A stretch of DNA of 17,275 bases from contig JAEWMZ010000293.1 of the NCBI GenBank assembly GCA_023392995.1, forward strand, positions 1-17,275, read 5' to 3'. The position numbers were made by a program, and so were the translations under genes. Shown in pieces: positions 7,257-13,818 of this stretch; position 1 is the first letter of the stretch; every line of letters begins with the position of its first letter. The stretch is from Bacillota bacterium (lineage in GTDB: Bacteria; Bacillota; Clostridia; Lachnospirales; Lachnospiraceae). The notes under the pieces were generated by a model that worked only from the letters and a program-made list of their open reading frames with translations, searched no databases and was not told the DNA's origin.

Positions 7257-7375
7257 TTCAATAAAACGAAGTGTATACTTAATAAAAATAAGTGGTACAA
7301 GGACAAAATGAAGGGCTTTATGGTTGGACTTAATAATATTAAGTTTGAGATGGCTAAGGCATTAATTAATTAGTA

Positions 7376-7404
7376 TTGACACAGAGTTAAATTATCTGTA
7401 TAAT
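7376..7404 (+). promoter_or_regulatory. Consensus sigma-A promoter of amt-glnK
   Basis: Perfect TTGACA (7376-7381), a 17-nt spacer and perfect TATAAT (7399-7404). Such a strong promoter implies that control is exerted afterwards, in the leader, or by a bound regulator. Confidence 0.9.
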
Positions 7405-7444
7405 GAACCTCATTAAAAGGAACGCATAATATAGTAGAATCAAT

Positions 7445-7491
7445 GGCGATTTGTAAAGTTAGATAATAACACACACAGATCGTCTTTTTTT
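7445..7491 (+). terminator. First terminator-like stem in the amt leader
   Basis: GGCGAT (7445-7450) pairs with ATCGTC (7479-7484) with one G-U pair. The stem continues through TGT/ACA and GTTA/TAAC with small interior loops, and is followed at once by seven T (7485-7491). Its 5' arm overlaps a small upstream hairpin (7437-7452), so the two are mutually exclusive. Confidence 0.55.
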
Positions 7492-7635
7492 ATTCTGGTG
7501 AATCGTCTTTCGATTCATTGAATTATGCACCTATATTAATTCCTGTATCCAGGAATGAAACCAAAATAAAAGTAGCTACTTTTAGGGTGACAAAGGATTA
7601 AAATTTATTTAACCAAATAATGTTGGTTTGAGGAC

Positions 7636-7679
7636 AAAGGTGTCTGAGAATGTAGACGTACATTCACAGGCACCTTTTT
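7636..7679 (+). terminator. Second, strong terminator in the amt leader
   Basis: AAAGGTGTCTG (7636-7646) pairs with CAGGCACCTTT (7667-7677). After one A-A mismatch, GAATGT pairs with ACATTC, and the stem is followed by TT. It stands about 60 nt before the amt start, so transcripts must read through it to express amt. The upstream GCACCT (7527-7532) could pair with AGGTGT (7638-7643) as an antiterminator. Confidence 0.75.
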
Positions 7680-7740
7680 CATGATTCCTCACAGGGGTCG
7701 TTTCAATAATAAGATATTGATTATTTAGGAGGATAAGATT

Positions 7741-8985
7741 ATGAATTCAGGAGATATTGCTTTTATACTGGTTTCTTCAGCACTAGTATTATTTATGACA
7801 CCGGGCTTAGCATTCTTTTACGGTGGTTTAGAAAGAAGAAAAAATGTACTTAATACAATGATGTCATCCGTATTTATTATGGGTCTTGCATCTGTATTAT
7901 GGGTATTAATCGGATATTCCTTAAGTTTTGGTGATAACATCGGCGGTGTTATCGGCGGCTTAAATTTCTTTGGCTTGAATGGGGTTGAGACGGAAGCAGC
8001 TGGTCCTTACTCAGCTACGATTCCTCACCTTGCATTCGCAATGTTCCAGATGATGTTCGCAATTATTACACCTGCCTTAATTACCGGTTCGGTAGCAGGT
8101 CGTATGAATTTTAAAGCTTTATTCATTTTCATCGCATTATGGTCAGTTATTGTATATTATCCTATGGCTCATATGGTTTGGGGTGCAGGCGGCTTACTTG
8201 GTTCCGTTCTTGGATCTGTAGACTTCGCAGGCGGTACCGTTGTTCATATCAGCTCCGGTGTCAGCGGATTAGTACTATCCATTATCATTGGCAGCAGACA
8301 TGGTTATAAGCAGGTTTCTTACCGCACACATAACATTCCTTTCATTGTTTTAGGTGGTGCAATTCTCTGGTTTGGTTGGTTCGGATTCAATGCAGGAAGT
8401 GCCTTGGCAGCAAATGGCCTGGCAGTGCAGGCATTTATGACAACAAATACTTCTGCTGCCTGCGCTATGTTATCCTGGATGGCAATTGATTTCTTTAGAG
8501 AAGGAAAACCAACCGTAGTTGGTGCTGTCACTGGTGCTGTATTAGGTTTGGTTGCAATTACACCTGCAGCAGGCTTTGTTCCAATCTGGGCAGCAATTAT
8601 TATCGGCATTACAGTAAGCCCAATCTGCTACTTTGCAATGTCAGTTGTGAAAAAGCGTTTTGGTTATGATGATGCATTAGACGCTTTTGGATGCCATGGT
8701 ATCGGCGGTATCTGGGGAGCTTTAATGACAGGTGTATTTACACAGACCTCCATTAATAGCGTAGCCAGATGGGACGGTTTAGCCTTTGGAGACTATCATT
8801 TATTCCTTGCTCAGGTAATTAGTATTGTTATCACTGTTGCAGTAGCTGCAATTGGTACAGCAATCTGTGCATTCATCGTGAAATTATTTGTACCTCTAAG
8901 AGTAACCTCAGAGGAGGAAAAAATTGGTCTCGATTTATCACAGCATGGAGAGAATGCATATCCGGCATTCAATGGATTAGACTAA
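7741..8985 (+). CDS. amt: Ammonium transporter Amt
   Basis: This 414-residue integral membrane protein has about eleven membrane helices. The Amt signatures are present: FFYGGLERRKNVLNTMM near helix 1, DFAGGTVVHISSG with the pore His169, FGWFGFNAGS, and DALDAFGCHGIGGIWG with the pore His319. The twin histidines and Asp161 match the conducting pore of AmtB-type channels, which take up ammonium at low external concentration. The cytoplasmic C-terminal tail (from about residue 390) is the part that normally contacts PII proteins. It begins after TAGGAGG with good spacing and is followed 76 nt later by glnK, the classic amt-glnK pair. Expression probably depends on read-through of the leader terminators. 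Confidence 0.96.
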   Translation: MNSGDIAFILVSSALVLFMTPGLAFFYGGLERRKNVLNTMMSSVFIMGLASVLWVLIGYSLSFGDNIGGVIGGLNFFGLNGVETEAAGPYSATIPHLAFAMFQMMFAIITPALITGSVAGRMNFKALFIFIALWSVIVYYPMAHMVWGAGGLLGSVLGSVDFAGGTVVHISSGVSGLVLSIIIGSRHGYKQVSYRTHNIPFIVLGGAILWFGWFGFNAGSALAANGLAVQAFMTTNTSAACAMLSWMAIDFFREGKPTVVGAVTGAVLGLVAITPAAGFVPIWAAIIIGITVSPICYFAMSVVKKRFGYDDALDAFGCHGIGGIWGALMTGVFTQTSINSVARWDGLAFGDYHLFLAQVISIVITVAVAAIGTAICAFIVKLFVPLRVTSEEEKIGLDLSQHGENAYPAFNGLD

Positions 8986-9061
8986 TTCCTGCTGATATCT
9001 ACATCTGGCAATGAGTGGCCAAAAGGCCAAATGATCGTAAATTGAAAAGGAGTCGATGACT

Positions 9062-9424
9062 ATGATTAAAATAGAGGCAATTGTAAGAGAAGAGAAGTAT
9101 GAAGATGTCAAAACGGCATTGAATGATATAGATGTTCATGGTATGACTGTTTCCCAGGTTATGGGCTGCGGTGTTCAGAAGGGCTATACCGGAGTTGTTA
9201 GAGGAACTAAGGTTGACGTAAATATGCTTCCTAAGATAAAGTTTGAAATCGTTGTTCCCTCTGAGGAGTGGATTGATAAGACAGTCAAAGCAATCCGTCA
9301 GGCAGCATTAACCGGCAAGCATGGGGATGGTAAAATATTTGTTTATAATCTTATGGATACGGTTCGTATTAGAACAGGTCAGACCGGTCCAGAAGCCATC
9401 TACCACGAAGAAACCGTATACTAA
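9062..9424 (+). CDS. glnK: PII nitrogen regulatory protein (GlnK-type)
   Basis: The 120-residue protein aligns without gaps to E. coli GlnB over its first 60 residues when started at ATG 9062. That start is 9 nt after AAAAGGAG; the in-frame ATG at 9056 is only 3 nt from it. Visible parts are the MIKIEAIVREEK start, the T-loop region QKGYTGVVRGTKVDV (39-53), the B-loop LTGKHGDGKIF and the RIRTG nucleotide-binding end. The trimer would bind ATP/ADP and 2-oxoglutarate and plug the Amt channel when nitrogen is plentiful. The T-loop Tyr51 that is uridylylated in enteric bacteria is Val here, and Tyr46 is also Val, so control by uridylylation at that site is excluded. A small hairpin TGGCC-AAAA-GGCCA (9016-9029) lies in the gap after amt. 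Confidence 0.93.
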   Translation: MIKIEAIVREEKYEDVKTALNDIDVHGMTVSQVMGCGVQKGYTGVVRGTKVDVNMLPKIKFEIVVPSEEWIDKTVKAIRQAALTGKHGDGKIFVYNLMDTVRIRTGQTGPEAIYHEETVY

Positions 9425-9468
9425 TCGAAGACTAGAGCTTATAGCATACATTTGAATAGTACAACTTT

Positions 9469-9509
9469 GATAGCCGTGTCTGCAAGACATGGCTATCTCT
9501 GTGTTCTTT
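9469..9509 (+). terminator. Probable terminator after glnK
   Basis: A 13-bp stem (9469-9481 with 9485-9497, one G-U pair) has the tight loop GCA and is followed by TCTGTGTTCTTT. The tail is T-rich but broken. Confidence 0.65.
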
Positions 9510-9521
9510 AAAAGCATATCC

Positions 9522-9575
9522 AAACCAGCTTGCTAGTACCAATCCATGTTATTGAGTAGTTGCGGCTGGTTTTTT
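9522..9575 (+). terminator. Second stem with T-run between glnK and uvsE
   Basis: AAACCAGC (9522-9529) is complementary to GCTGGTTT (9565-9572), which continues into a run of T. The loop is about 35 nt, longer than usual, so this is a weaker candidate backing up the stem at 9469. Confidence 0.35.
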
Positions 9576-9594
9576 CCGCCCGAAGCCTCTGTTA

Positions 9595-9624
9595 TTGATA
9601 TTTCTTAATACTTCCGTATATAAT
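9595..9624 (+). promoter_or_regulatory. Sigma-A-type promoter of uvsE
   Basis: TTGATA (9595-9600), an 18-nt spacer and perfect TATAAT (9619-9624). The expected start is about 9631, giving a short leader. No LexA-type site was recognised next to it. Confidence 0.65.
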
Positions 9625-9694
9625 AACCTTAATTTGAAAGAGAACATATCTTCAAGTGATAAAAATAAAATCGAATCAAGAGGTGAGGTCATAG

Positions 9695-10600
9695 ATGAAC
9701 GTAGGATATGCATGCCTGACAAATGGGGTAGAAGACACATCAATAAAAAGCTGTATTATGAAAAATGCTACGGAAGAAAGATTAAAAGAATTGATTGCCT
9801 GGAACTTAAACTCCCTGGAGAATATGTTGCATTATAATATTGCAAATGATATTAGATTATTTCGCATTAGTTCGGATATCATACCTTTTGGGTCGAGCCC
9901 TGTCAATCAGCTGCCGTGGTGGGATATCTTTGAGCAGGAGTTTGAGAGACTGGGAGAAAAAATAAAAGCACATCATATGCGGGTATCCATGCATCCCGGA
10001 CAATATACGGTTCTTAATTCACCAAAGGAGGAGGTTGTCAGTCGGGCAATTGAGGATTTGAGATACCATGCCAGGGTATTATCCTGTCTTCGGACAGCCA
10101 GCGAATGTAAAATAATACTTCACATTGGTGGTGTTTACGGGGATAAAGAGATGGCGATCAAGCGTTTCATCATAAATTATCAGGCATTAGAGCAAGAACT
10201 CAAACAACGACTTGTGATAGAGAATGATGATAAGTGCTATTCTATCGGGGAGGTATTAAGGATTGGGTTATCACAGAGCCTTCCGGTAGTTTACGATAAT
10301 CTGCATCACATCGCAAATCCAGGGGGAGATTTTATATCTCATAAATATTGGATTGATGAGTGTAAAAAGACCTGGAAGCAAAAAGATGGAGTACAAAAGA
10401 TCCATTATTCTCAGCAGGATAAGGAAAAGAAGCTGGGATCACATTCCAGCACTATTCATTTGGAGGAGTTTATTCAGTTTTATGAAGAGCTGGATAGAGA
10501 AGATCTGGATATAATGCTGGAGGTTAAGGATAAAAATTTGTCGGCAATCAAATGTAATCAGTATTTATCAGGTAGGACAGCAGCATCAGCTGAGGAATAG
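9695..10600 (+). CDS. uvsE: UV damage endonuclease UvsE/UVDE
   Basis: This 301-residue TIM-barrel metalloenzyme nicks DNA 5' to UV photoproducts and starts an alternative excision repair pathway. All metal-site and catalytic residues known from the Thermus enzyme are visible at matching spacing: His100 in RVSMHPGQY, His143 in ILHIGG, Glu176 in ENDD, Asp201 and His204 in YDNLHH, Lys235 (carboxylated in the known structure) and His237 in KIHYSQQ, His250 in GSHSSTI, and Glu276 in MLEVKDKN. The start at 9695 follows AAGAGGTGAGG. The gene has its own promoter and appears monocistronic, with a stem-loop after it. In spore-formers this enzyme may support survival of UV-exposed cells; that is inference. 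Confidence 0.95.
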   Translation: MNVGYACLTNGVEDTSIKSCIMKNATEERLKELIAWNLNSLENMLHYNIANDIRLFRISSDIIPFGSSPVNQLPWWDIFEQEFERLGEKIKAHHMRVSMHPGQYTVLNSPKEEVVSRAIEDLRYHARVLSCLRTASECKIILHIGGVYGDKEMAIKRFIINYQALEQELKQRLVIENDDKCYSIGEVLRIGLSQSLPVVYDNLHHIANPGGDFISHKYWIDECKKTWKQKDGVQKIHYSQQDKEKKLGSHSSTIHLEEFIQFYEELDREDLDIMLEVKDKNLSAIKCNQYLSGRTAASAEE

Positions 10601-10615
10601 TTTTCTATACAGTTT

Positions 10616-10650
10616 AACAGTATTCCATGGAATTTGAAATACTGTTTTAG
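10616..10650 (+). terminator. Probable terminator after uvsE
   Basis: AACAGTATT (10616-10624) pairs with AATACTGTT (10638-10646) and is followed by TT. The rest of the gap to 10875 is A-rich and shows no convincing promoter or gene. Confidence 0.5.
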
Positions 10651-10875
10651 AAAAAAAGGACTAATTTACTAAATAATAGTAGAAATATGGGACAGGAAAT
10701 GATAAACTAGGAAAGTAAGTGTAAGAATATACCAAGAAATGTAAATGGGAATGGGGACAATTTATTATTCATGTGCGAAACAGAAGACGGGTTCACTTGT
10801 CATGATATTTGATTTAATGGGAGCTGCAAGGCTGATTCTCATTAAAAGGCTGGTTATATGGAAGGAGAGAGCAGT

Positions 10876-11913
10876 ATGAATTCCGAGCAATTTGAGAAAT
10901 ATCAGTTGTTCACAGAGAAGACGATACATAATCTATCGCAGCAGGTTACGCAGTTAGAAAAAAAATTGGATATGTTTACAAATCTCTTAGAGATTAGTAA
11001 ATATATTAATCAGTATATCAAAGACCCCAATCTATTTCCTTTAATTAACGATATGTTAATCGGTGTATTCGGAGCGAAACACTCTACCATTTATATTAAG
11101 ATGAGAGAAGAATATTTTGAGGCGTCTACCAGAGCCTCCGGTGATGTAATTGAGGCAGAGAAAAATCTGATCATGAGTCATCATGAAGAAGAATTCATCC
11201 TTAACAGCAATACCCCTATTAATTTCGGCCATTTGGAAGAGGAGGATGAGATCCATTCCTGCTTGGGCGTTCCGGTGAAGGTGGATAACAGACAGATTGC
11301 ATTTATTCTAATACAACATAAGGAACCGGGTTACTATACGAAGGATCATGCTGCATTCTTGGCATTGATTGGTAACCATATTGGCGTTGCGATTGAGAAT
11401 AATTTCTTATACAAAGAGATATCAGATAATGCCAACCGTGATGGACTCACAGATATCTTTAACAAGCGTTATTTCTTTGAGACGCTGCGGCAGATATCTA
11501 ATTTGTCCAGTATAAATTACAGTATCGTAATGATGGATTTGGATGATTTTAAACAAATTAATGACAGCTACGGCCATCCGGTGGGTGATGAGGTATTAAA
11601 AACAGTAGCAAGAATTGTGAAAAAAGCGACCCGCGTGAATGATATAGTTGCCAGATACGGCGGCGATGAGATTATTCTGTTTTTGAATAACTTTACAGAT
11701 CATGATAAGGTAATGCAAAGAATCGAATTAATACGTAAAGAAGTAGAAAGCAGTATCATCACAAATGAAGAAATATCACTTCATATCACAGCCAGCTTTG
11801 GCGTTTTTATAAAAAAGGATATGCTTTTATCTTTAGATGAGGTGATTAAAAAAGCAGATGAGATTATGTATCTTAGTAAAAATGCCGGTAAGAATAAGGT
11901 AACCATTGGATAA
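10876..11913 (+). CDS. GAF-GGDEF diguanylate cyclase
   Basis: The protein has 345 residues when started at ATG 10876, which lies 7 nt after AAGGAGA; an in-frame ATG at 10858 lies upstream of that site and is rejected. The order is a short coiled coil (about 15-40), a GAF-like sensor domain (about 40-178) and a GGDEF domain (about 190-345). The cyclase signature is RYGGDEI (GGDE 262-265). Asp221 in MMDLDDFKQIND should bind metal, and RVND (253-256) is the inhibitory RxxD site. It should therefore make cyclic di-GMP from two GTP and be subject to product inhibition. There is no membrane segment, so it is a cytoplasmic sensor; the GAF ligand is unknown. The neighbouring SEDS gene is convergent, so operon partners are absent. 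Confidence 0.93.
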   Translation: MNSEQFEKYQLFTEKTIHNLSQQVTQLEKKLDMFTNLLEISKYINQYIKDPNLFPLINDMLIGVFGAKHSTIYIKMREEYFEASTRASGDVIEAEKNLIMSHHEEEFILNSNTPINFGHLEEEDEIHSCLGVPVKVDNRQIAFILIQHKEPGYYTKDHAAFLALIGNHIGVAIENNFLYKEISDNANRDGLTDIFNKRYFFETLRQISNLSSINYSIVMMDLDDFKQINDSYGHPVGDEVLKTVARIVKKATRVNDIVARYGGDEIILFLNNFTDHDKVMQRIELIRKEVESSIITNEEISLHITASFGVFIKKDMLLSLDEVIKKADEIMYLSKNAGKNKVTIG

Positions 11914-11987
11914 AAGTTAATCCTGTTAGAACATAATGTGAAAGGCAAAGCATGTCACGTCCTGCCTTGAGTTACCGAAAGGTGATT

Positions 11988-12030
11988 AAAAACAGAAGCA
12001 AGAAAAACTAATCTTTGCTTCTGTTTTTTT
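11988..12030. terminator. Bidirectional terminator between the cyclase and SEDS genes
   Basis: AAAAACAGAAGCAA (11988-12001) pairs perfectly with TTGCTTCTGTTTTT (12015-12028), and the T-run continues on the plus strand. The A-run on the other arm gives a T-run for the minus strand, so it can serve both converging genes. Its right arm is also the last codons of the SEDS gene. Confidence 0.85.
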
Positions 12031-13153
12031 GTCTTATTCCAATATTAAGTACTAATCCTACCGCTATCATTGAGCTGATTAATGAGGTGAGACCGTAGCT
12101 GATAAAAGGAAGCGGTAGTCCGGTATTTGGCAATATTTTCGTAGCCACCCCGATGTTTACGAAGATTTGAAACATAAGGTAGGCGGAGACCCCGATACAG
12201 ATCAGCCTTCCCATATAATCAGAAGTATGTGCGGAGATAATTAAGCACCGGCTAATTAAGGCAACATACAGTAATATGATAAAAAAGCTCCCGATAAAAC
12301 CAAATTCCTCACCGACAATCGAAAATATAAAATCACTTTCATTTGCATAGATCCTGCTGTAACTTTTATGATCGCTGCCAGCGGAAGAGAGTATTTTCCC
12401 GGAAAGGCTTCCGGAGGCAATGGATTCAATGGATTGAAGCTGCTGAAAGTCCCCGTCATTATTTTCACTTTCATCCTCTGACAGGAAGAAGAGTACGCGG
12501 TTTATCTGGTATGTTTTGATAAAGGGAATCTTTACGTCGAATACGGCTATAGATACATACAGGCATACCAGCAAAGGCACTACCAGAGCGATAGCCGTGC
12601 CAATAACCTTATAACTCATACCGGAGTAATAGATCATGAAGCAAAAAATAAACATAATAGCAAGGCTGGAGCTCAGATGAGGCTCCATAATAATCAATAT
12701 CATTGGAACAGCGGTTACAGCGGCTAGAAGAATGAGCACATATAATTTATCCATCCTGCTTTTAAAATGATTGCACAGGAAGGCTAAAAAGAGTATTAAT
12801 GCAACCTTGGTTAGCTCGGAGGGTTGAAAGGGGATTCCGAATACTTCAATCCACCGTTTTACGTTATTTACATTTGATCCGATTACAAGTGTAAGCCCCA
12901 GAATCAATGTCATAGCCAGGTATAAGAATATGGATAAAGCGCAGATAATATGATAATCTATAAATAGGATTACAAGGATTACTGCGTATCCGATAACAAT
13001 CCCTGCTACTTGCTTTAGCACAATAGAATTCAGGTCTTCACTTGATTTGAAAGCGCACAGTTGACAATAAAAGCCGATGCCAATCAATATGGTCATAGTT
13101 AATAGAAGTATTACATCTATTTTTTTGAAATTAATTTTAAGTTTTTCTTTCAA
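12008..13153 (-). CDS. SEDS-family cell-wall glycosyltransferase (FtsW/RodA/SpoVE)
   Basis: This 381-residue protein has about ten membrane segments and the SEDS signatures: VKRWI (99-101 is KRW), FQPSEL (110-113), and NESDFIFSIVGEEFGFIG with the presumed catalytic Asp274 in the large extracellular loop. NTGLPLPFISYGLTSL lies near the C terminus. SEDS proteins polymerise lipid II into glycan strands together with a class B penicillin-binding protein. Which of elongation, division or spore cortex it serves cannot be decided, as no PBP or shape gene is adjacent. The usual QPDLG stretch reads EPHLS here. It uses a TTG start at 13153 with a perfect GGAGG 7 nt upstream. Its last codons overlap the shared terminator at 11988-12030. 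Confidence 0.9.
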   Translation of the reverse strand: MKEKLKINFKKIDVILLLTMTILIGIGFYCQLCAFKSSEDLNSIVLKQVAGIVIGYAVILVILFIDYHIICALSIFLYLAMTLILGLTLVIGSNVNNVKRWIEVFGIPFQPSELTKVALILFLAFLCNHFKSRMDKLYVLILLAAVTAVPMILIIMEPHLSSSLAIMFIFCFMIYYSGMSYKVIGTAIALVVPLLVCLYVSIAVFDVKIPFIKTYQINRVLFFLSEDESENNDGDFQQLQSIESIASGSLSGKILSSAGSDHKSYSRIYANESDFIFSIVGEEFGFIGSFFIILLYVALISRCLIISAHTSDYMGRLICIGVSAYLMFQIFVNIGVATKILPNTGLPLPFISYGLTSLISSMIAVGLVLNIGIRQKNRSKD

Positions 13154-13199
13154 TCCAGTGCCTCCATTTTGATTTCCCTGCTGTTGAAAGATGCGTGAA

Positions 13200-13218
13200 A
13201 GGAGGAAGCCTGCCTCCT
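13200..13218 (-). promoter_or_regulatory. Possible RBS-switch hairpin in the SEDS leader
   Basis: On the minus strand AGGAGG (13218-13213), a 7-nt loop and CCTCCT (13205-13200) form a hairpin about 35 nt before the SEDS ribosome binding site. The CCTCC arm could instead pair with the GGAGG at 13165-13161 and hide it. The context GGAGGCA is repeated at both places. Confidence 0.4.
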
Positions 13219-13284
13219 GACGTATCCTTCGAAAGCCATTCTGATGTTTACAGAGAAAGGCTGCGTTTCATGGTTATTATTGCC

Positions 13285-13313
13285 ATAATAACTTATCATA
13301 TTACAAAAGACAA
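13285..13313 (-). promoter_or_regulatory. Possible sigma-A-type promoter of the SEDS gene
   Basis: On the minus strand TTGTCT (13313-13308), a 17-nt spacer and TATTAT (13290-13285). The -10 lies inside the inverted repeat 13273-13292. Confidence 0.45.
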
Positions 13314-13745
13314 GGCTGTTTTGAAAAAAATATAATAGGCGATGGTGAAACTTAAGAACAATAAAAGTTGTCAAATAATTCATACAGATTACAAAGTAAC
13401 GCTTCGTCGTGCATATTGGAGATTGTTCTGCTTGAAAAAAAGTATATGAGTTGTACGAACGATTTAAAACTATAACGGTTTTCAAAAGACAAAAAATAGC
13501 TGAGCAGGACTAATAATTGATTCTATTTTAAGAAATAATAATGATAAAAGAAGTTCTTTTTCAACCAATGAAAAATACAATAACAAAGCACCTGATTCCT
13601 GTATTAATACGCTGCTGGATTAAAGAAATAAAGGCGAAAAATAAGGTTTTAAGCACCTTTCACTTAATTTTAATAATAATATCAGGGCAGAAAGAAAAGC
13701 AATTGAAAAAATTAGAAATAATTATGGAAACTTTAACTATTGTTG

Positions 13746-13773
13746 TTGAAAATTTGTTTTTAAATGCTATAAT
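13746..13773 (+). promoter_or_regulatory. Promoter of the nup operon
   Basis: TTGAAA (13746-13751), a 16-nt spacer and TATAAT (13768-13773) preceded by TGC, an extended -10. The expected start is near 13780. Confidence 0.7.
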
Positions 13774-13780
13774 TTAACTA

Positions 13781-13795
13781 ACGACATTATGTCGT
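13781..13795 (+). promoter_or_regulatory. Operator-like inverted repeat at the nup transcription start
   Basis: ACGACAT-T-ATGTCGT is a perfect 7-bp inverted repeat with a one-base centre, placed at or just after +1. The position suits a repressor site. As RNA it would be a short hairpin at the 5' end. The binding protein is unknown; it bears only a loose likeness to purine-repressor boxes. Confidence 0.5.
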
Positions 13796-13818
13796 AAATA
13801 TCAAAGGGAGGATTTCTC

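Larger units (their letters stand above)
7257..7740 (+). other. Intergenic region: ygiD tail, promoter and structured amt leader
   Basis: Bases 7257-7375 hold little: a 21-codon ORF (7308-7373, starting MKGFMVGLNNIKFEM) after AAGGA, of doubtful reality. A consensus promoter at 7376-7404 opens a leader of about 330 nt. In order, the leader has a GAATC-AATGGC-GATTT hairpin (7437-7452) that overlaps a first terminator-like stem (7445-7491). Then come TGAATCG-TCTTT-CGATTCA (7499-7517), ATTCCTG-TATC-CAGGAAT (7539-7556), the palindrome AAAAGTAGCTACTTTT (7568-7583) and AACCAA-ATAATG-TTGGTT (7611-7628). A second terminator (7636-7679) and the amt ribosome binding site TAGGAGG (about 7725-7731) follow. 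No known riboswitch class was recognised. Confidence 0.7.
13154..13818. other. 665-bp AT-rich region between divergent SEDS and nup genes
   Basis: No convincing gene was found. Towards the SEDS gene on the minus strand lie a plausible promoter (13285-13313), a hairpin spanning its -10 (GTTATTAT-TGCC-ATAATAAC, 13273-13292) and an AGGAGG/CCTCCT hairpin (13200-13218). Towards nupN on the plus strand lie a promoter (13746-13773) and an inverted repeat (13781-13795). Two ORFs of 78 and 111 codons cross this region but lack ribosome binding sites and convincing protein composition. Confidence 0.6.

Noticed and set aside
7411..7700. Known riboswitch in the amt leader
   Set aside because: No conserved core of a riboswitch class I know (glutamine, T-box, cyclic di-GMP, SAM and others) was recognised; only hairpins and alternative pairings are supported.
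9595..9837. 80-codon ORF overlapping the uvsE start
   Set aside because: It begins at the uvsE -35 hexamer and overlaps the well-supported uvsE coding sequence in another frame.
13150..13485. 111-codon minus-strand ORF ahead of the SEDS gene
   Set aside because: It begins at a TTG without a ribosome binding site, contains the likely promoter and hairpins of the SEDS gene, and has an unconvincing composition. Its last part could be a relic but cannot be supported.
13541..13777. 78-codon plus-strand ORF before nupN
   Set aside because: It has no ribosome binding site, is AT-rich low-complexity sequence, and runs through the -35 and -10 of the nup promoter.
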